From Rhodococcus opacus (GTDB lineage Bacteria; Actinomycetota; Actinomycetes; Mycobacteriales; Mycobacteriaceae), in contig NZ_JAAXPA010000014.1 of assembly GCF_012396235.1 (NCBI RefSeq), positions 1-64,000 of the forward strand: a stretch of DNA of 64,000 bases. Reading direction: 5' to 3'. Numbering within the stretch: position 1 is the first letter of the stretch; each line of letters opens with the position of its first letter. Below, one piece after another: positions 9,401 to 19,464 of this stretch. The notes below the pieces were generated by a model that was not told where the DNA came from, ran no database searches, and saw only the letters and a program-made list of their open reading frames with translations. Position numbers and translations under genes: made by a program.

Positions 9401-10912
9401 TCAGCCGCAGGCTTCGATGACCAGTTCCTTGACGCGGGCCGGGTCGGCCTGACCACGCGTGGCCTTCATCACGTCGCCGACGATCTTGCCCGCGGCCGCG
9501 ACCTTGCCGCCGCGAATCTTCTCGGCGATGTCGGGGTTCGCGGCCAGAGCCTCGTCGACGGCCGCCTTCAGCTTCGTGTCGTCGCGTTCGACGACCAGCT
9601 CGGGATGGTTCGCGACGACCTGCTCGGGGTCGCCCTCACCCTCGAGGACGTGGTCGACCACCTGGCGGGCCACCTTGTTGTTGAGCTTCCCGCTGTCGAT
9701 CAGCGCGACCACCTGCGCGACCTGAGCCGGCGTGATCGGCAGCTCGGCGAGTTCCACGCCGCGGGTGTTCGCCTGCTGCGCCAGGTATGACACCCACCAG
9801 GACCGTGCGGCCTCCGGGGAGGCGCCGGCCTCGACGGTGGCGATGACAAGGTCGAGGGCCCCCGCGTTGACGAGGTCGCGCATGACCTCGTCGGAGACAC
9901 CCCAGTCGGCCTGGATCCGGGCGCGGCGGACCCACGGCAGCTCGGGCAGGGTGCCACGCAGCTCCTCGATCCATTCCGCGCTGGGCGCGACCGGCTCGAG
10001 ATCGGGCTCCGGGAAGTAGCGGTAGTCCTCGGCGGTTTCCTTGCGGCGGCCCGGTGACGTGGTCCCGTCGGCCTCCTGGAAGTGCCGGGTCTCCTGGATC
10101 ACCTCACCACCGGCCTCCAGCACCGCGGCCTGCCGGCGCATCTCGTACCGGACCGCCACCTCGACGCTCTTGAGGGAGTTGACGTTCTTCGTCTCGGTAC
10201 GGGTGCCGAGTTCGGTCGCCCCGATCGGCATCAGCGACACGTTGGCGTCGCAGCGCATCGAACCCTGGTCCATGCGGACGTCGGAGACGTTCAGCGACTT
10301 CAGCAGGTCGCGGAGCGCGGTGACGTACGCGCGGGCCACCTCGGGGGCGCGGGCACCGGCGCCACTGATGGTCTTGGTGACGATCTCGACGAGCGGGACC
10401 CCGGCGCGGTTGTAGTCGAGCAGCGAGTGGCTGGCGCCGTGGATGCGCCCGGTCGCGCCGCCGACGTGCAGCGACTTTCCGGTGTCCTCTTCCATGTGCG
10501 CACGCTCGATCTCCACGCGCCACGTGGTGCCGTCGTCGAGGACGACGTCGAGGTAGCCGTCGGTGGCGATCGGCTCGTCGTACTGGGAGATCTGGTAGTT
10601 CTTCGGCTGATCCGGGTAGAAGTAGTTCTTCCGCGCGAAGCGGCCCCACGGTGTGATCGAACAGTTCAGTGCCAGTCCGATCCGGATCGCGGACTCGACC
10701 GCCGCCTCGTTCACGACGGGCAGCGACCCGGGCAGACCGAGGCACACCGGGCACACCTGCGTGTTCGGCTCGGCGCCGAACTCGGTGGGGCACGGGCAGA
10801 ACATCTTCGTTTCGGTGCCGAGCTCGACGTGCACCTCCATGCCGAGAACAGGCTCGTACTTGGCGAGCACTTCGTCGTAGTCGAGGAGGTCCGGAGCGTC
10901 GACAGCAGTCAT
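9401..10912 (-). CDS. gatB: Asp/Glu-tRNA amidotransferase subunit B
   Basis: A 503-residue GatB, which phosphorylates and helps transamidate misacylated Glu-tRNA(Gln) or Asp-tRNA(Asn). It shows the N-terminal GMEVHVEL motif, a zinc-type FCPCPTEFG...CPVCLGLPG cysteine set (about residues 37-58), the [11 protein letters not shown] motif (about 218), a helical domain and a C-terminal YqeY-like tail domain with [15 protein letters not shown]. The ATG has TAAACT seven bases upstream and no ribosome site, so the gene probably has its own leaderless promoter after pfkA. It is separated from gatA and gatC by about 5 kb. Confidence 0.97.
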   Translation of the reverse strand: MTAVDAPDLLDYDEVLAKYEPVLGMEVHVELGTETKMFCPCPTEFGAEPNTQVCPVCLGLPGSLPVVNEAAVESAIRIGLALNCSITPWGRFARKNYFYPDQPKNYQISQYDEPIATDGYLDVVLDDGTTWRVEIERAHMEEDTGKSLHVGGATGRIHGASHSLLDYNRAGVPLVEIVTKTISGAGARAPEVARAYVTALRDLLKSLNVSDVRMDQGSMRCDANVSLMPIGATELGTRTETKNVNSLKSVEVAVRYEMRRQAAVLEAGGEVIQETRHFQEADGTTSPGRRKETAEDYRYFPEPDLEPVAPSAEWIEELRGTLPELPWVRRARIQADWGVSDEVMRDLVNAGALDLVIATVEAGASPEAARSWWVSYLAQQANTRGVELAELPITPAQVAQVVALIDSGKLNNKVARQVVDHVLEGEGDPEQVVANHPELVVERDDTKLKAAVDEALAANPDIAEKIRGGKVAAAGKIVGDVMKATRGQADPARVKELVIEACG

Positions 10913-10954
10913 GCCACAGAGTTTATGCGTCCGGCGGTTCGCCGAAAAACGCGG

Positions 10955-11986
10955 TCAGCCGAAAAATGCGGCCGCCTCCTCGTACCGCTCCCGCGGCACC
11001 GTCTTGAGGCGCCGGGTCGCCTCCTGGAGGGGCACGAGGTCGATCGACGTGCCGTGCAGGGCCACCATGTTTCCGAAGTCACCGCGGTGGACGGCGTCGG
11101 TGGCGTGCACCCCGAAGCGGGTGGCGAGCACCCGGTCGTACGGCGTCGGGGTGCCGCCCCGCTGCACGTGCCCGAGCACCGTCGTCCGCACCTCCTTGCC
11201 GATACGGCGGACGATCTCGTCGCCGAGCTGCTGTGCGACGCCGGTGAATCGTTTGTGACCGAACTCGTCGATACCGCCCTCACGCAGACTCATCGACTCC
11301 GGGGTCGGAGTGGCGCCCTCGGCGACGACGCAGATGAAATGCGAATCGCCGCGCTGGAATCGCTTCTTCACGAGGGAGCAGACTTCGCCGACGTCGAACG
11401 GGACCTCGGGAACGAGAGTGAGATGCGCACCGGTCGCGAGCCCGGAGTGCAACGCGATCCAGCCCGCATGCCGGCCCATCACCTCGACGAGCATCACCCG
11501 CTGGTGGGATTCGGCGGTGGTGTGCAGGCGGTCGATCGCATCGGTCGCGATGGACAGAGCGGTGTCGAAACCGAACGTCACGTCGGTGCAGTCGATGTCG
11601 TTGTCGATCGTCTTCGGAACCCCGATCACGGGCACCCCACTCTCGGCGAGCCAGCTCGCTGCGGTGAGCGTGCCCTCCCCGCCGATCGGGATGAGCGCGT
11701 CGATCCCGTTGTCGTCGAGAGTCTGCCGGATCTGGTCGAGGCCGGCCTTCAACTTGTCGGGGTTGACCCGCGCGGTACCGAGGATGGTGCCGCCCCGGGT
11801 GAGGATTCGATCGATCCGGTCGTCATTGGACAGCACCACCTTGCGATCCTCGAGCAGGCCGCGCCAGCCGTCACGGAATCCCACCACCGAGCTGCCGTAT
11901 CGGCCGGCGGCGGTGCGAACCACCGCCCTGATCACCGCATTCAGTCCGGGGCAGTCTCCGCCTCCGGTGAGCATTCCGATCCGCAT
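10955..11986 (-). CDS. pfkA: 6-phosphofructokinase
   Basis: A 343-residue PfkA that phosphorylates fructose 6-phosphate in glycolysis. It has the N-terminal [14 protein letters not shown] loop, the nucleotide motif GGEGTLTAA (a Gly rather than Asp at the last discriminating position, favouring ATP over pyrophosphate), the substrate/catalytic [18 protein letters not shown], and [19 protein letters not shown] ribosome site precedes the start. The position between gatB and gatA matches M. tuberculosis Rv3010c. Confidence 0.95.
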   Translation of the reverse strand: MRIGMLTGGGDCPGLNAVIRAVVRTAAGRYGSSVVGFRDGWRGLLEDRKVVLSNDDRIDRILTRGGTILGTARVNPDKLKAGLDQIRQTLDDNGIDALIPIGGEGTLTAASWLAESGVPVIGVPKTIDNDIDCTDVTFGFDTALSIATDAIDRLHTTAESHQRVMLVEVMGRHAGWIALHSGLATGAHLTLVPEVPFDVGEVCSLVKKRFQRGDSHFICVVAEGATPTPESMSLREGGIDEFGHKRFTGVAQQLGDEIVRRIGKEVRTTVLGHVQRGGTPTPYDRVLATRFGVHATDAVHRGDFGNMVALHGTSIDLVPLQEATRRLKTVPRERYEEAAAFFG

Positions 11987-12082
11987 CCAAGCACCCCTCG
12001 TCGTCTCGTGTGGTGATGGTGGTTCTCATCACCCATCTTGCCGCTCGAACCGTGTTCGGGCACCTCGGACCGGCAGGTTCAC

Positions 12083-12745
12083 TCAGCCCGGCGTGACGAG
12101 ACCGCTCTCGTACGCCAGGACCACTGCCTGTGCGCGGTCGCGCAGATCCAGCTTGGACAGCACCTTGCCGACGTGCGTCTTGACGGTCTGCTCGGCGACG
12201 AACAGGCGCTCCGCGATCTCGGTGTTGGACATGCCGCGGGCGATGAGTTCGAGTACCTCGCGTTCGCGGGGCGTCAGCGCCGACAGCGCGGCCGGTTTGC
12301 GGCGCGCCGTGCTGCGGCGGCTGGTCACGTCGGCGATGAGACGCCGGGTGACGGTCGGCGCGAGAAGTGCCTCGCCGTCCGCGACCACCCGCACCGCGCG
12401 GATGAGTTCCTCCGCGGGCGCGTCCTTGAGCATGAAGCCGCTGGCCCCGATGCTCAGCGCCTCGTACACGTAGTCGTCGACGTCGAACGTCGTGAGCATG
12501 AGCACGCGCACCGGCGGATCGAAACCGGCCGACAGGATGACGCGGGCCGCGTCGAGTCCGTTCATCTCCGGCATGCGGACGTCCATCAGGACCACGTCGG
12601 GTCGCAGACGCCGGACCTCGCTCACCGCCACGGCCCCGTCCGGAGCGTCACCGATGACACTGATGTCGGGCTGTGAGGCGAGCAGGGCTCCGAAGCCCTG
12701 CCGGACCATAGCCTGGTCGTCGGCGATGAATACGGTGATGGCCAC
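12083..12745 (-). CDS. NarL/LuxR-type response regulator
   Basis: A 220-residue regulator. The receiver domain (1-125) has the acidic pair FIADDQ, the phospho-acceptor aspartate in VVLMDVRMPEMNG (about residue 53), a conserved T/S in MLTTFDV and K in GFMLKDAP. The C-terminal LuxR helix-turn-helix (about 150-215) reads LTPREREVLELIARGMSNTEIA. It starts nine bases after the histidine kinase and is surely its partner. This pair does not occur between pfkA and gatA in M. tuberculosis. A 22-base hairpin (12012-12033) downstream may act as terminator. Confidence 0.93.
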   Translation of the reverse strand: MAITVFIADDQAMVRQGFGALLASQPDISVIGDAPDGAVAVSEVRRLRPDVVLMDVRMPEMNGLDAARVILSAGFDPPVRVLMLTTFDVDDYVYEALSIGASGFMLKDAPAEELIRAVRVVADGEALLAPTVTRRLIADVTSRRSTARRKPAALSALTPREREVLELIARGMSNTEIAERLFVAEQTVKTHVGKVLSKLDLRDRAQAVVLAYESGLVTPG

Positions 12746-12754
12746 CCAGCCAGC

Positions 12755-13951
12755 CTAGGCGGAGGCGACCGGGAACTCGGCGTGGACGTCGAATCCGCCG
12801 TTGTCGTGCAGGTGGGTGGTGAGTACGCCCCCGACTGCCTGCGCACGCTCACGCATGCCGATGATGCCGTTGCCGCCGGTCGACTCGTGCCTGGTCAGGG
12901 CGGAGACGAGGCTCCGCCTCGGCGGCCCGTTGACGATCGACACGGACGCTATCGGCGACTCGTACGCGATCTTCACCTCGACCGCGGCGCCGGCCGCGTG
13001 GCGGGCCGTGTTGGCGAGGGATTCCTGCAGGATGCGGTACATCACGAGCCCGACCGACTCCGACACGAGCGTCGGGTCGCCGTCGACGTGCCAGGAGACG
13101 GGAATGCCTGCCCTGCGGCTGCCCTCGAGCAGCTCGCTGATCTGCTGAACCCCCGGCTGGGGCGCGTGCTCGGCCAGCTGGCCGTCGCTGCGCAGCACTC
13201 CGAGCAGTCCGCGCACCTCGTTCAATGCGGCGCGGCCGGCGGCTCCGATCGACTCGAACTCGGCCCGCGTCTCGTCCGACATGTCGGCGATGCGGTACGG
13301 CGCGCTCTGCGCCTGCACCACGACCATCGACATGTGGTGCGCGACGACGTCGTGCAGGTCCCGGGCGATGCGCGCCTTCTCCTCGAGGACCGTCCGGCGA
13401 GTGCGCTCGAGCTCACTCAGCTCCTCCTGCTGCGCGAGTTGCCGGCGGGAGAGCACCAGCCACCGGATCAGCAGGCCGAAGACGACGATCGCGGTCAGGC
13501 CCACCGCCCACCCGCGGCCGTTGGTGCCCGGGGTGTCGGCGAGGAACAGCAGGACGGTGGAGATCCATGCCACACCCACGACCGGAATCGCGGCCCGCAT
13601 GCTGACGGCGGCCAGCAGGGCGAGCATCACCAGGATGTGGACCACCTGCCAGGGGTAGTCGTAGCCGTCCTGCAGTGCGAAGACACGCGGAATCACCAGC
13701 GCCGAGACCGCGGAGACGGCCCAGGCCAGCGCCGGATTCGAGCGGATGAGCAGGAACGGGAACGTCGCGAGCGCCGCCACGAACGGTTGGATGGGGGGAC
13801 TGACCTGGTGGGTCAGCTGCAGGGTCGGCCACGCCACGGCGAACAAAATCGCCGTGACCACGACGATTGCCACGTTCAGCCACTGGCCTTCGGCGGCTCT
13901 CCGGATGCGCGTCTTCGTCTTCACACTGTCGACAGTAGAAACCGTGGTCAC
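12755..13951 (-). CDS. Sensor histidine kinase (HisKA_3 type)
   Basis: A 398-residue membrane kinase. Five or so hydrophobic segments occupy residues 22-165 with no large extracellular loop, so it probably senses within or near the membrane. The dimerisation motif RIARDLHDVVAHHMS (histidine about residue 207) is of the NarL-partner type. The ATPase domain has RILQESLANTARHA and GNGIIGMRERAQAVGG. GTG start at 13949-13951 has GAGGA upstream. An interrupted palindrome lies 9-50 bases before the start and may be the regulator's own binding site. The signal is unknown. Confidence 0.92.
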   Translation of the reverse strand: MTTVSTVDSVKTKTRIRRAAEGQWLNVAIVVVTAILFAVAWPTLQLTHQVSPPIQPFVAALATFPFLLIRSNPALAWAVSAVSALVIPRVFALQDGYDYPWQVVHILVMLALLAAVSMRAAIPVVGVAWISTVLLFLADTPGTNGRGWAVGLTAIVVFGLLIRWLVLSRRQLAQQEELSELERTRRTVLEEKARIARDLHDVVAHHMSMVVVQAQSAPYRIADMSDETRAEFESIGAAGRAALNEVRGLLGVLRSDGQLAEHAPQPGVQQISELLEGSRRAGIPVSWHVDGDPTLVSESVGLVMYRILQESLANTARHAAGAAVEVKIAYESPIASVSIVNGPPRRSLVSALTRHESTGGNGIIGMRERAQAVGGVLTTHLHDNGGFDVHAEFPVASA

Positions 13952-13959
13952 GGAGTGTC

Positions 13960-14001
13960 CTCATACCCCGGGCTCATGTCGGCGTAGCCCCGGAGTATGA
14001 G
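13960..14001. promoter_or_regulatory. Inverted repeat before histidine kinase (candidate autoregulatory site)
   Basis: CTCATAC-c-CCGGGCT and AGCCCCGG-a-GTATGAG face each other across an 11-base spacer, between the divergent histidine kinase and phospholipase genes. NarL-type regulators often bind such TCATAC/GTATGA dyads near their own genes. Assignment is inference. Confidence 0.45.
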
Positions 14002-14090
14002 ATCGGGGCCCCCTCGCACCACGAGACCAGGGATCGAACCGGACTCCGGGGTGATGTGGCTGCGCAACACGAATTCATAACGTTCTCGTC

Positions 14091-14732
14091 ATGCGAAAGA
14101 CGGGGACACGGAGAACGACTTGGGCCGCGGTGGCGTGCGCCGCAACCGCACTACTGACCACGACAGGATTCGCAGGCACCGGCGCGGCGAGCACGCCCCG
14201 GCACGAGAACGTCGCCGCCTCCGCCGCGGTGCACACCCTCACGGCACCGGCCGAGCTCACCGAGGACTCCGTTCCCGCGGACTTCGCTTCCGTGATGGGG
14301 TACACGCCGGTGCTGATCAACGGAATGCTCGCCAATCCCGGCGGAGACTGCTCGTCCCCCGTGCCGCTGCCACTCGAGTTCGATACGTCGTGCAAGGCCC
14401 ACGACCTCGGTTACGACCTTCTGCGGTACGCGTCCCGGTCCGGCGAGGACCTGGGTCCCTGGGCGCGGCAGAGCCTCGACGCGCAGCTGGATCAGCGCAT
14501 GCACGCGGCGTGCGACACCCGCGCCGACGAGCAGGCACGGGCGCAGTGCTTCGTCATGGCGAACGTCGCGGCTACCTTCGTCACCGGAAACAGCTGGCGC
14601 CAAAGCTATTCGGCACCGGTCACCGAATCCGGGCTCCCGTACGTACTGGCCGGCGGTGTCGGTGTCGCGCTCCTCGCCGGCGCGGCCTGGTCGATCCGCC
14701 GCCGCCCGCATCCGGTCGGAGCCGTCGCATGA
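14091..14732 (+). CDS. Exported, membrane-anchored phospholipase A2-like protein
   Basis: A 213-residue protein. Residues 1-33 form a signal peptide. The central region has the prokaryotic phospholipase A2 signature: FDTSCKAHDLGYDLLRYA, where the His-Asp pair is catalytic, flanked by cysteines in GGDCSSP, AACDTR and AQCFVM that could form two disulfides. A C-terminal hydrophobic segment (YVLAGGVGVALLAGAAW) followed by Arg-Arg-Arg would hold it in the membrane with the enzyme outside. The likely reaction is release of sn-2 fatty acids from phospholipids. TAACGT seven bases before the ATG suggests a leaderless transcript. It is coupled to the next gene by an ATGA overlap. Confidence 0.75.
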   Translation: MRKTGTRRTTWAAVACAATALLTTTGFAGTGAASTPRHENVAASAAVHTLTAPAELTEDSVPADFASVMGYTPVLINGMLANPGGDCSSPVPLPLEFDTSCKAHDLGYDLLRYASRSGEDLGPWARQSLDAQLDQRMHAACDTRADEQARAQCFVMANVAATFVTGNSWRQSYSAPVTESGLPYVLAGGVGVALLAGAAWSIRRRPHPVGAVA

Positions 14733-16180
14733 CCATCACCGCTCTGTCCGGTCCCGGACGGAGCACGGTGCACAGTCGCTCGCGAACGAAGCCGAATGCC
14801 TTGCGCCGCACACTGGTCACGACGATCCCGGTCTCCGCTCTCCCCCGCGTCTCCTCCACGATCGTCGTCACCGCCGTCACACTCGCGTCTCTCGCTCCCT
14901 CACTGCTCCCCCGGAGTGCGCTGACGCAGGCTCTGTTCACCGGTGTCCTCGCCGCATTCGGTTTCGGTTTCGTCGTCCTCGTCCGTCGACTGTGGCACCT
15001 CGTCACGCGTTCACGCAGCTACCACCCTCCGCGGGACTCGGTCCGTCTGCTGGCCCTGATCGGCGCCATGATCGTCGTGACCTGGGCGATCGTGCTCGCC
15101 GACCACTGGCAGGATTCACTGCGTGCCGCCATGGGCATGCCGGGCCTCGGGCCGGACCACTGGATGCAGGCGATCATCGGGGCAGCGCTGACGTTGCTGC
15201 TGTTCGCCGGCATCGGCAACGTCGTCGGCACCGTCGCCCGCCATCTCGGCTGGATCGGCAGCGCCACCACCGCCGTCGTTCTCGCGACCGGGTTGCAACT
15301 GGTCGCCGGACCCGCGTTGTGGGGAATGATGTCCCGTTCCTACAGCGACTCCAACGCGCTCGTCGACGTGTCCCTGCACCGACCGATGTCCGCCGAACTG
15401 TCCGGCAGCCCGGACTCCGCGATCAGCTGGGAGTCGCTCGGGCGCCAGGGACGACGGTTCGTGGCGGCGGGCGAGCAGTCGGCCGGCATCCGCACATATG
15501 TGGGGATGGATTCGGCGCCGGACGTCGAATCGCGTGCGGCACTGGCGGTATCGGAGCTCGAGCGGGCAGGCGGATTCACCCGGTCCGCCATCGTCGTCAC
15601 CGTGCCCACCGGCTCGGGGTGGATCGACGAGAACGCCGCCGAAGGATTCGAGGAACGCTTCGCCGACGACGTCGCCATCGTCGGCATGCAGTACTCGTAC
15701 CTGCCGAGCTGGATCACGTTCGTGTTCGGACGTTCCGCCGCAGACGAATCGGCGGCCGCGTTGTTCGATGCCGTCGCCGAGCGGATCGCCGACCTGCCCG
15801 ACCTCCTGCGTCCGGCTCTCTACGTCTACGGCCAGAGCCTCGGATCCGTCGGCGGCAGTGCACTTTTCACTGACGCCGACCAACTCCGCGAGCGTGTCTG
15901 CGGCGCACTGTGGGCGGGCCCGCCCGCCGGCTCCGTCCTGACGGACGGGGCGACGGTGCTGGCGAACACGTCCGACCCGGTGGTGTGGTGGTCCCCCGAC
16001 CTGATCGTGCGCCGACCCGACCTCTCGCTCGCAGTACGCGATGCGCCGGTACCCCAATGGATTCCGGGCATCACGTTCCTGCAGACGAGTGTCGACCTGG
16101 TGTCCGCGCTGAACTTCGCGCCCGGGCACGGACACCGCTACGGCAGCGAGCAGGGCACCGCCCTGCCCGACTGCTCCTAG
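14729..16180 (+). CDS. Membrane alpha/beta-hydrolase family protein
   Basis: A 483-residue protein. Four to five hydrophobic segments fill residues 40-205. The C-terminal half is an alpha/beta-hydrolase domain of the Abhydrolase_9 family, with the nucleophile elbow [12 protein letters not shown] (serine about residue 371) and a C-terminal [10 protein letters not shown] histidine. Substrates of this family are not established; lipid or ester hydrolysis is plausible given the phospholipase partner. The ATG overlaps the upstream stop as ATGA. At the 3' end, the stop shares CTAG with the convergent gatA stop. Confidence 0.75.
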   Translation: MTITALSGPGRSTVHSRSRTKPNALRRTLVTTIPVSALPRVSSTIVVTAVTLASLAPSLLPRSALTQALFTGVLAAFGFGFVVLVRRLWHLVTRSRSYHPPRDSVRLLALIGAMIVVTWAIVLADHWQDSLRAAMGMPGLGPDHWMQAIIGAALTLLLFAGIGNVVGTVARHLGWIGSATTAVVLATGLQLVAGPALWGMMSRSYSDSNALVDVSLHRPMSAELSGSPDSAISWESLGRQGRRFVAAGEQSAGIRTYVGMDSAPDVESRAALAVSELERAGGFTRSAIVVTVPTGSGWIDENAAEGFEERFADDVAIVGMQYSYLPSWITFVFGRSAADESAAALFDAVAERIADLPDLLRPALYVYGQSLGSVGGSALFTDADQLRERVCGALWAGPPAGSVLTDGATVLANTSDPVVWWSPDLIVRRPDLSLAVRDAPVPQWIPGITFLQTSVDLVSALNFAPGHGHRYGSEQGTALPDCS

Positions 16181-17658
16181 TTCGGCGAGCCGATCGGACC
16201 GCGTGCGGCCTCGTACGCGGCACCGACGCGGTACAGCCGCTCGTCGGCCAGTGCGGGAGCCATGATCTGCAGTCCCACCGGCAGACCGTCGTCCGCGGAC
16301 AGTCCCGACGGAACCGACATCGCGCAGTGCCCGGCCAGGTTGGTCGGCAGCGTGCACAGGTCCGAGAGGTACATCGCGAGCGGGTCGCCGACCTTCTCGC
16401 CCAGCTTCCACGGGGTGAACGGGCTGGTGGGCGACACCAGGACGTCCACCTTCTCGTAGGCCTTCTCGAAGTCCCTGGCGATGAGCGTCCGCACCTTGAG
16501 CGCCTGACCGTAGTAGGCGTCGTAGTAGCCGGAGGACAGCGCGTAGGTACCGATCATGATGCGGCGCTTGACCTCCGGGCCGAAGCCGGCGGCACGCGTC
16601 GCGGCCATCACCTGGTCGGCGCTCATGTCGCCCTCGTCGATGCGCAGTCCGTAGCGCATCGCGTCGAAGCGCGCGAGGTTCGACGACACCTCGCTCGGCA
16701 GGATCAAGTAGTACGACGCGAGCGCGTACTCGAAGTTGGGACACGACACCTCGACGACCTCGGCACCGAGTTCGGTGAGTTGCGCGACGGCGGCGTCGAA
16801 CGAGGAGATGACCCCGGGCTGGTAGCTGTCGGAGTGCAGTTCCTTGACCACACCCACTTTCACGCCCTTCAGGTTGCCACCGGCACCCTCACGCGCAGCG
16901 GCCACCACGGGGCGCACGGGCGCGTCGATCGACGTGGAGTCGCGCGGGTCGTGCCCGGCGATGACCTCGTGCAGCAGAGCCGTGTCGAGGACCGTGCGAC
17001 CGCAGGGACCACCCTGGTCGAGCGAGGACGCGCACGCCACGAGGCCGAAACGGGAGACCGTGCCGTACGTCGGCTTGGTGCCGACCGTCGCCGTGACGGC
17101 GGCGGGCTGACGGATCGAGCCGCCGGTGTCGGTGCCGATCGCGAGCGGGGCCTGCCGGGACGCGAGGGCCGCGGCACTGCCGCCGCCCGAGCCGCCCGGG
17201 ATGCGCGTGGTGTCCCACGGGTTGCGGGTGGGGCCGTAGGCGGAGTTCTCGGTGGACGACCCCATCGCGAACTCGTCGAGGTTGGTCTTACCCAGGATCG
17301 GGATGCCGGCGTCGCGCAGTTTCTTCGTGAGCGTGGCGTCGTACGGTGCGATCCAGCCTTCGAGAATCCTCGACGCGCACGTGGTGGGCATGTCGGTGGT
17401 GGTGAAGATGTCCTTGAGCGCCAACGGAACTCCCGCGAGCGGGGAGGCGGGCGCATTGCCCGCGGCGAGGCTGCTGTCCACTTCCTTCGCCGACACGAGG
17501 GCCTGCTCGCCTGCCACGTGCAGGAAGGCGTTCAGTTCCCCGTCGACTGCGGCGATGCGGTCGAGATGCGCCTGGGTGACCTCGACGGACGACACCTCAC
17601 GGCTGTGGATCTTCGACGCGAGATCTGAGGCGTCGAGGGTGGTCAGTTCGGCGCTCAT
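16177..17658 (-). CDS. gatA: Asp/Glu-tRNA amidotransferase subunit A
   Basis: A 493-residue amidase-signature protein that frees ammonia from glutamine for transamidation of misacylated tRNA. The catalytic lysine is in [10 protein letters not shown] (about residue 81) and the Ser-cisSer pair in [12 protein letters not shown] (about 155-180), with [11 protein letters not shown] following. The start overlaps the gatC stop by four bases (ATGA), so the two subunits are made together. Length is normal. GatB is encoded about 5 kb away on the same strand. Confidence 0.97.
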   Translation of the reverse strand: MSAELTTLDASDLASKIHSREVSSVEVTQAHLDRIAAVDGELNAFLHVAGEQALVSAKEVDSSLAAGNAPASPLAGVPLALKDIFTTTDMPTTCASRILEGWIAPYDATLTKKLRDAGIPILGKTNLDEFAMGSSTENSAYGPTRNPWDTTRIPGGSGGGSAAALASRQAPLAIGTDTGGSIRQPAAVTATVGTKPTYGTVSRFGLVACASSLDQGGPCGRTVLDTALLHEVIAGHDPRDSTSIDAPVRPVVAAAREGAGGNLKGVKVGVVKELHSDSYQPGVISSFDAAVAQLTELGAEVVEVSCPNFEYALASYYLILPSEVSSNLARFDAMRYGLRIDEGDMSADQVMAATRAAGFGPEVKRRIMIGTYALSSGYYDAYYGQALKVRTLIARDFEKAYEKVDVLVSPTSPFTPWKLGEKVGDPLAMYLSDLCTLPTNLAGHCAMSVPSGLSADDGLPVGLQIMAPALADERLYRVGAAYEAARGPIGSPN

Positions 17659-17954
17659 TCGCCCTCTCCAAGGATCTGCGGGACGGCGAAGCGATTCTGC
17701 TCGACAGCGGGTGCGCCGGACAGCGCCTGCTCGGGAGTCAGGCCGGGAACGATCACGTCGGGACGGGTCACGTTGGTGACCGCGTTCGGGTTCGCCATCG
17801 GCGGAACATCCTCGGCGGGCACCTCGGTGACCACCTTCACGTGGCTGAGAATCGAGTCCAGCTGACCGGCGAACTCGTCGAGCTCGGCATCGGTCAGGGC
17901 GAGTCGAGACAGCCGCGCGAGGTGCGCGACCTCGTCACGGGAGATGGCAGGCAC
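17655..17954 (-). CDS. gatC: Asp/Glu-tRNA amidotransferase subunit C
   Basis: A 99-residue GatC that wraps around GatA and GatB and stabilises the complex. It shows the N-terminal [19 protein letters not shown] helix, the middle [19 protein letters not shown] belt (here [15 protein letters not shown]) and the C-terminal [14 protein letters not shown] at 17952-17954 has GAAAGGGG upstream and gives the standard length. A longer in-frame start would add ten residues without a ribosome site. Confidence 0.95.
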   Translation of the reverse strand: MPAISRDEVAHLARLSRLALTDAELDEFAGQLDSILSHVKVVTEVPAEDVPPMANPNAVTNVTRPDVIVPGLTPEQALSGAPAVEQNRFAVPQILGEGE

Positions 17955-18014
17955 CGCGGGGCCCCTTTCGGTTCGGACGTACACAAGTAGGTCCCAGCCT
18001 AGAGCGTGGCCCGA

Positions 18015-18572
18015 TCAGCCGTGCAGCCAGCGCCGCAACCTGCCCGTCAGGAACGGCAGAACCACGAAGACCATCACCGGAGTCGTGACCACCGACGCCA
18101 CCAGGGTGCGGGTCACGACGTCCAGGGCCGTGAGCCGAGGGGTGACGAACAACGCGATGAGGAGTGAGATCGGGAAGAAGCCGAGCCAGATGGTGACCGC
18201 CTGCTTCCACCGCGGCGGTGGCGGCGTGACCCGCACGGCGTGCGTCAGCGTCGACTGCGGTTCGAACCAGCCCTCCACCCCGGTCAGCCGGTGCGTGACC
18301 GTGTCCTGTGCGAGACCCGTCCCCCGGCCCACCCACACCTTCCTGGCGGGCGACGTCGTCCACGCGTCGAGAGTGTCCTCGTCCGCGAACCGGTACACCA
18401 CGTGGTACTGCTCGGGATCGGACGCCGCGCGCAGCCAGCCCCCGCCGAGGAACCCCGGGAACGTGCCCGCCATCGCCATCCCGGCGTCCGTCCAGCGCAG
18501 GAATTCCTGTTCCCGGCCCGCCGCCACCCGCCGCGAGACGGACGTCGTCACTCCCGTTTCCGTGGTGTTCAT
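18015..18572 (-). CDS. ABM-domain membrane protein
   Basis: A 185-residue protein. Residues 5-100 form an antibiotic-biosynthesis-monooxygenase-like (dimeric alpha-beta barrel) domain, VSRRVAAGREQEFLRWTDAG to YHVVYRFADEDTLDAWTTS. Two hydrophobic segments at 125-145 and 155-175 end in GRLRRWLHG. Such proteins are conserved in actinobacteria, often as putative membrane oxygenases, but no function is proven. ATG at 18570-18572 is used; no clear Shine-Dalgarno or -10 is visible. Nothing evident lies in the 204-base gap up to the ACT-protein gene. Confidence 0.75.
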   Translation of the reverse strand: MNTTETGVTTSVSRRVAAGREQEFLRWTDAGMAMAGTFPGFLGGGWLRAASDPEQYHVVYRFADEDTLDAWTTSPARKVWVGRGTGLAQDTVTHRLTGVEGWFEPQSTLTHAVRVTPPPPRWKQAVTIWLGFFPISLLIALFVTPRLTALDVVTRTLVASVVTTPVMVFVVLPFLTGRLRRWLHG

Positions 18573-18776
18573 GCACCCATGTTTGGGCTGGCGTGTTTCG
18601 CGGACGAGGCGAATTCGTATCCGCAGTGTCACGAATCGAGCGCGACCTGCGAGTCCCCGTCCCGTCCCCGGCGAAGCCGCAGGGGGGACCGCATACTCGG
18701 GAACGAAAGTGCAAGGATGGTGAGCGACGGGGGTCGCAGGTACTCCCGCGTCTATCTCGTGGTGAAAGGGACGCAC

Positions 18777-19427
18777 GTGTCGTATCTGCTTCGCGTCCAG
18801 CTTCCCGACCGTCCCGGTAGCCTCGGCTCTCTCGCCGTCGCCCTGGGGTCGGTGGGTGCTGACATTCTGTCGCTCGACGTGGTGGAACGGGGTGCCGGAT
18901 TCGCCATCGACGACCTCGTGGTCGATGTCGAGCCGGGATCGCTCCCCGACACCCTCATCACGGCGGCCGAGAACCTGCCCGGCGTCACCGTCGACTCCAT
19001 CCGGCCGTACGCCGGAATCCTCGACACCCACCGTGAGCTCGAGCTCATCGACCAGGTCGCCACCGCGGCGGACGATCGACTGCAGGTCCTCGTGGACGGA
19101 GCGCCGCGCGTGCTCCGGGTCGGCTGGTCCGTGGTCGCCGACCTCGGTCCGCACGGCGCATACCGGGTGGTCGGCAGCTCGGGAGCTCCCGAGACCCATG
19201 CCACCGAGATCCCGTGGATGCCGCTGGAGAAGCCCACGGCGCTCGACGGCGAGGGCGACTGGGTGCCGCAGGTGTGGCGTGACATGAACACCACACTCGC
19301 GGCGGCTCCCCTCGGGACCACCGGCCGCGTGCTGATGCTCGGCCGCCCCGGCGGCCCGGAGTTCCGTCCGTCCGAGATCGCCCGGCTGGGTTACCTCGCC
19401 GGCATCATCGCGACGGTTCTGAGCTGA
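18777..19427 (+). CDS. ACT-domain protein (Rv3013-like)
   Basis: A 216-residue protein with an N-terminal ACT domain (residues 1-72: SYLLRVQLPDRPGSLGSLAV) that probably binds an amino acid. The rest resembles a GAF-like or second regulatory fold (DRLQVLVDGAPRVLRVGWSVV to GYLAGIIATVLS). It corresponds to Rv3013, next to ligA in mycobacteria. No enzyme domain is visible, so it is probably a sensor or allosteric partner. GTG at 18777 has AAAGGG six bases upstream; a 17-residue longer form is possible. Confidence 0.8.
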   Translation: MSYLLRVQLPDRPGSLGSLAVALGSVGADILSLDVVERGAGFAIDDLVVDVEPGSLPDTLITAAENLPGVTVDSIRPYAGILDTHRELELIDQVATAADDRLQVLVDGAPRVLRVGWSVVADLGPHGAYRVVGSSGAPETHATEIPWMPLEKPTALDGEGDWVPQVWRDMNTTLAAAPLGTTGRVLMLGRPGGPEFRPSEIARLGYLAGIIATVLS

Positions 19428-19457
19428 CCACCGTCCCGGGCCGGGAGGTCCGGTGGT
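19427..19457. terminator. Bidirectional terminator between ACT and GNAT genes
   Basis: ACCACCG pairs with CGGTGGT across a loop that itself contains CCCGGGCCGGG. It begins at the ACT-protein stop codon and ends eight bases before the convergent GNAT stop. Confidence 0.45.
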
Positions 19458-19464
19458 GGTCGCC

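Noticed and set aside
12012..12033. Hairpin GGTGATG/CATCACC between response regulator and pfkA
   Set aside because: Only seven pairs and low GC for this genome; could be a terminator, so mentioned but not listed.
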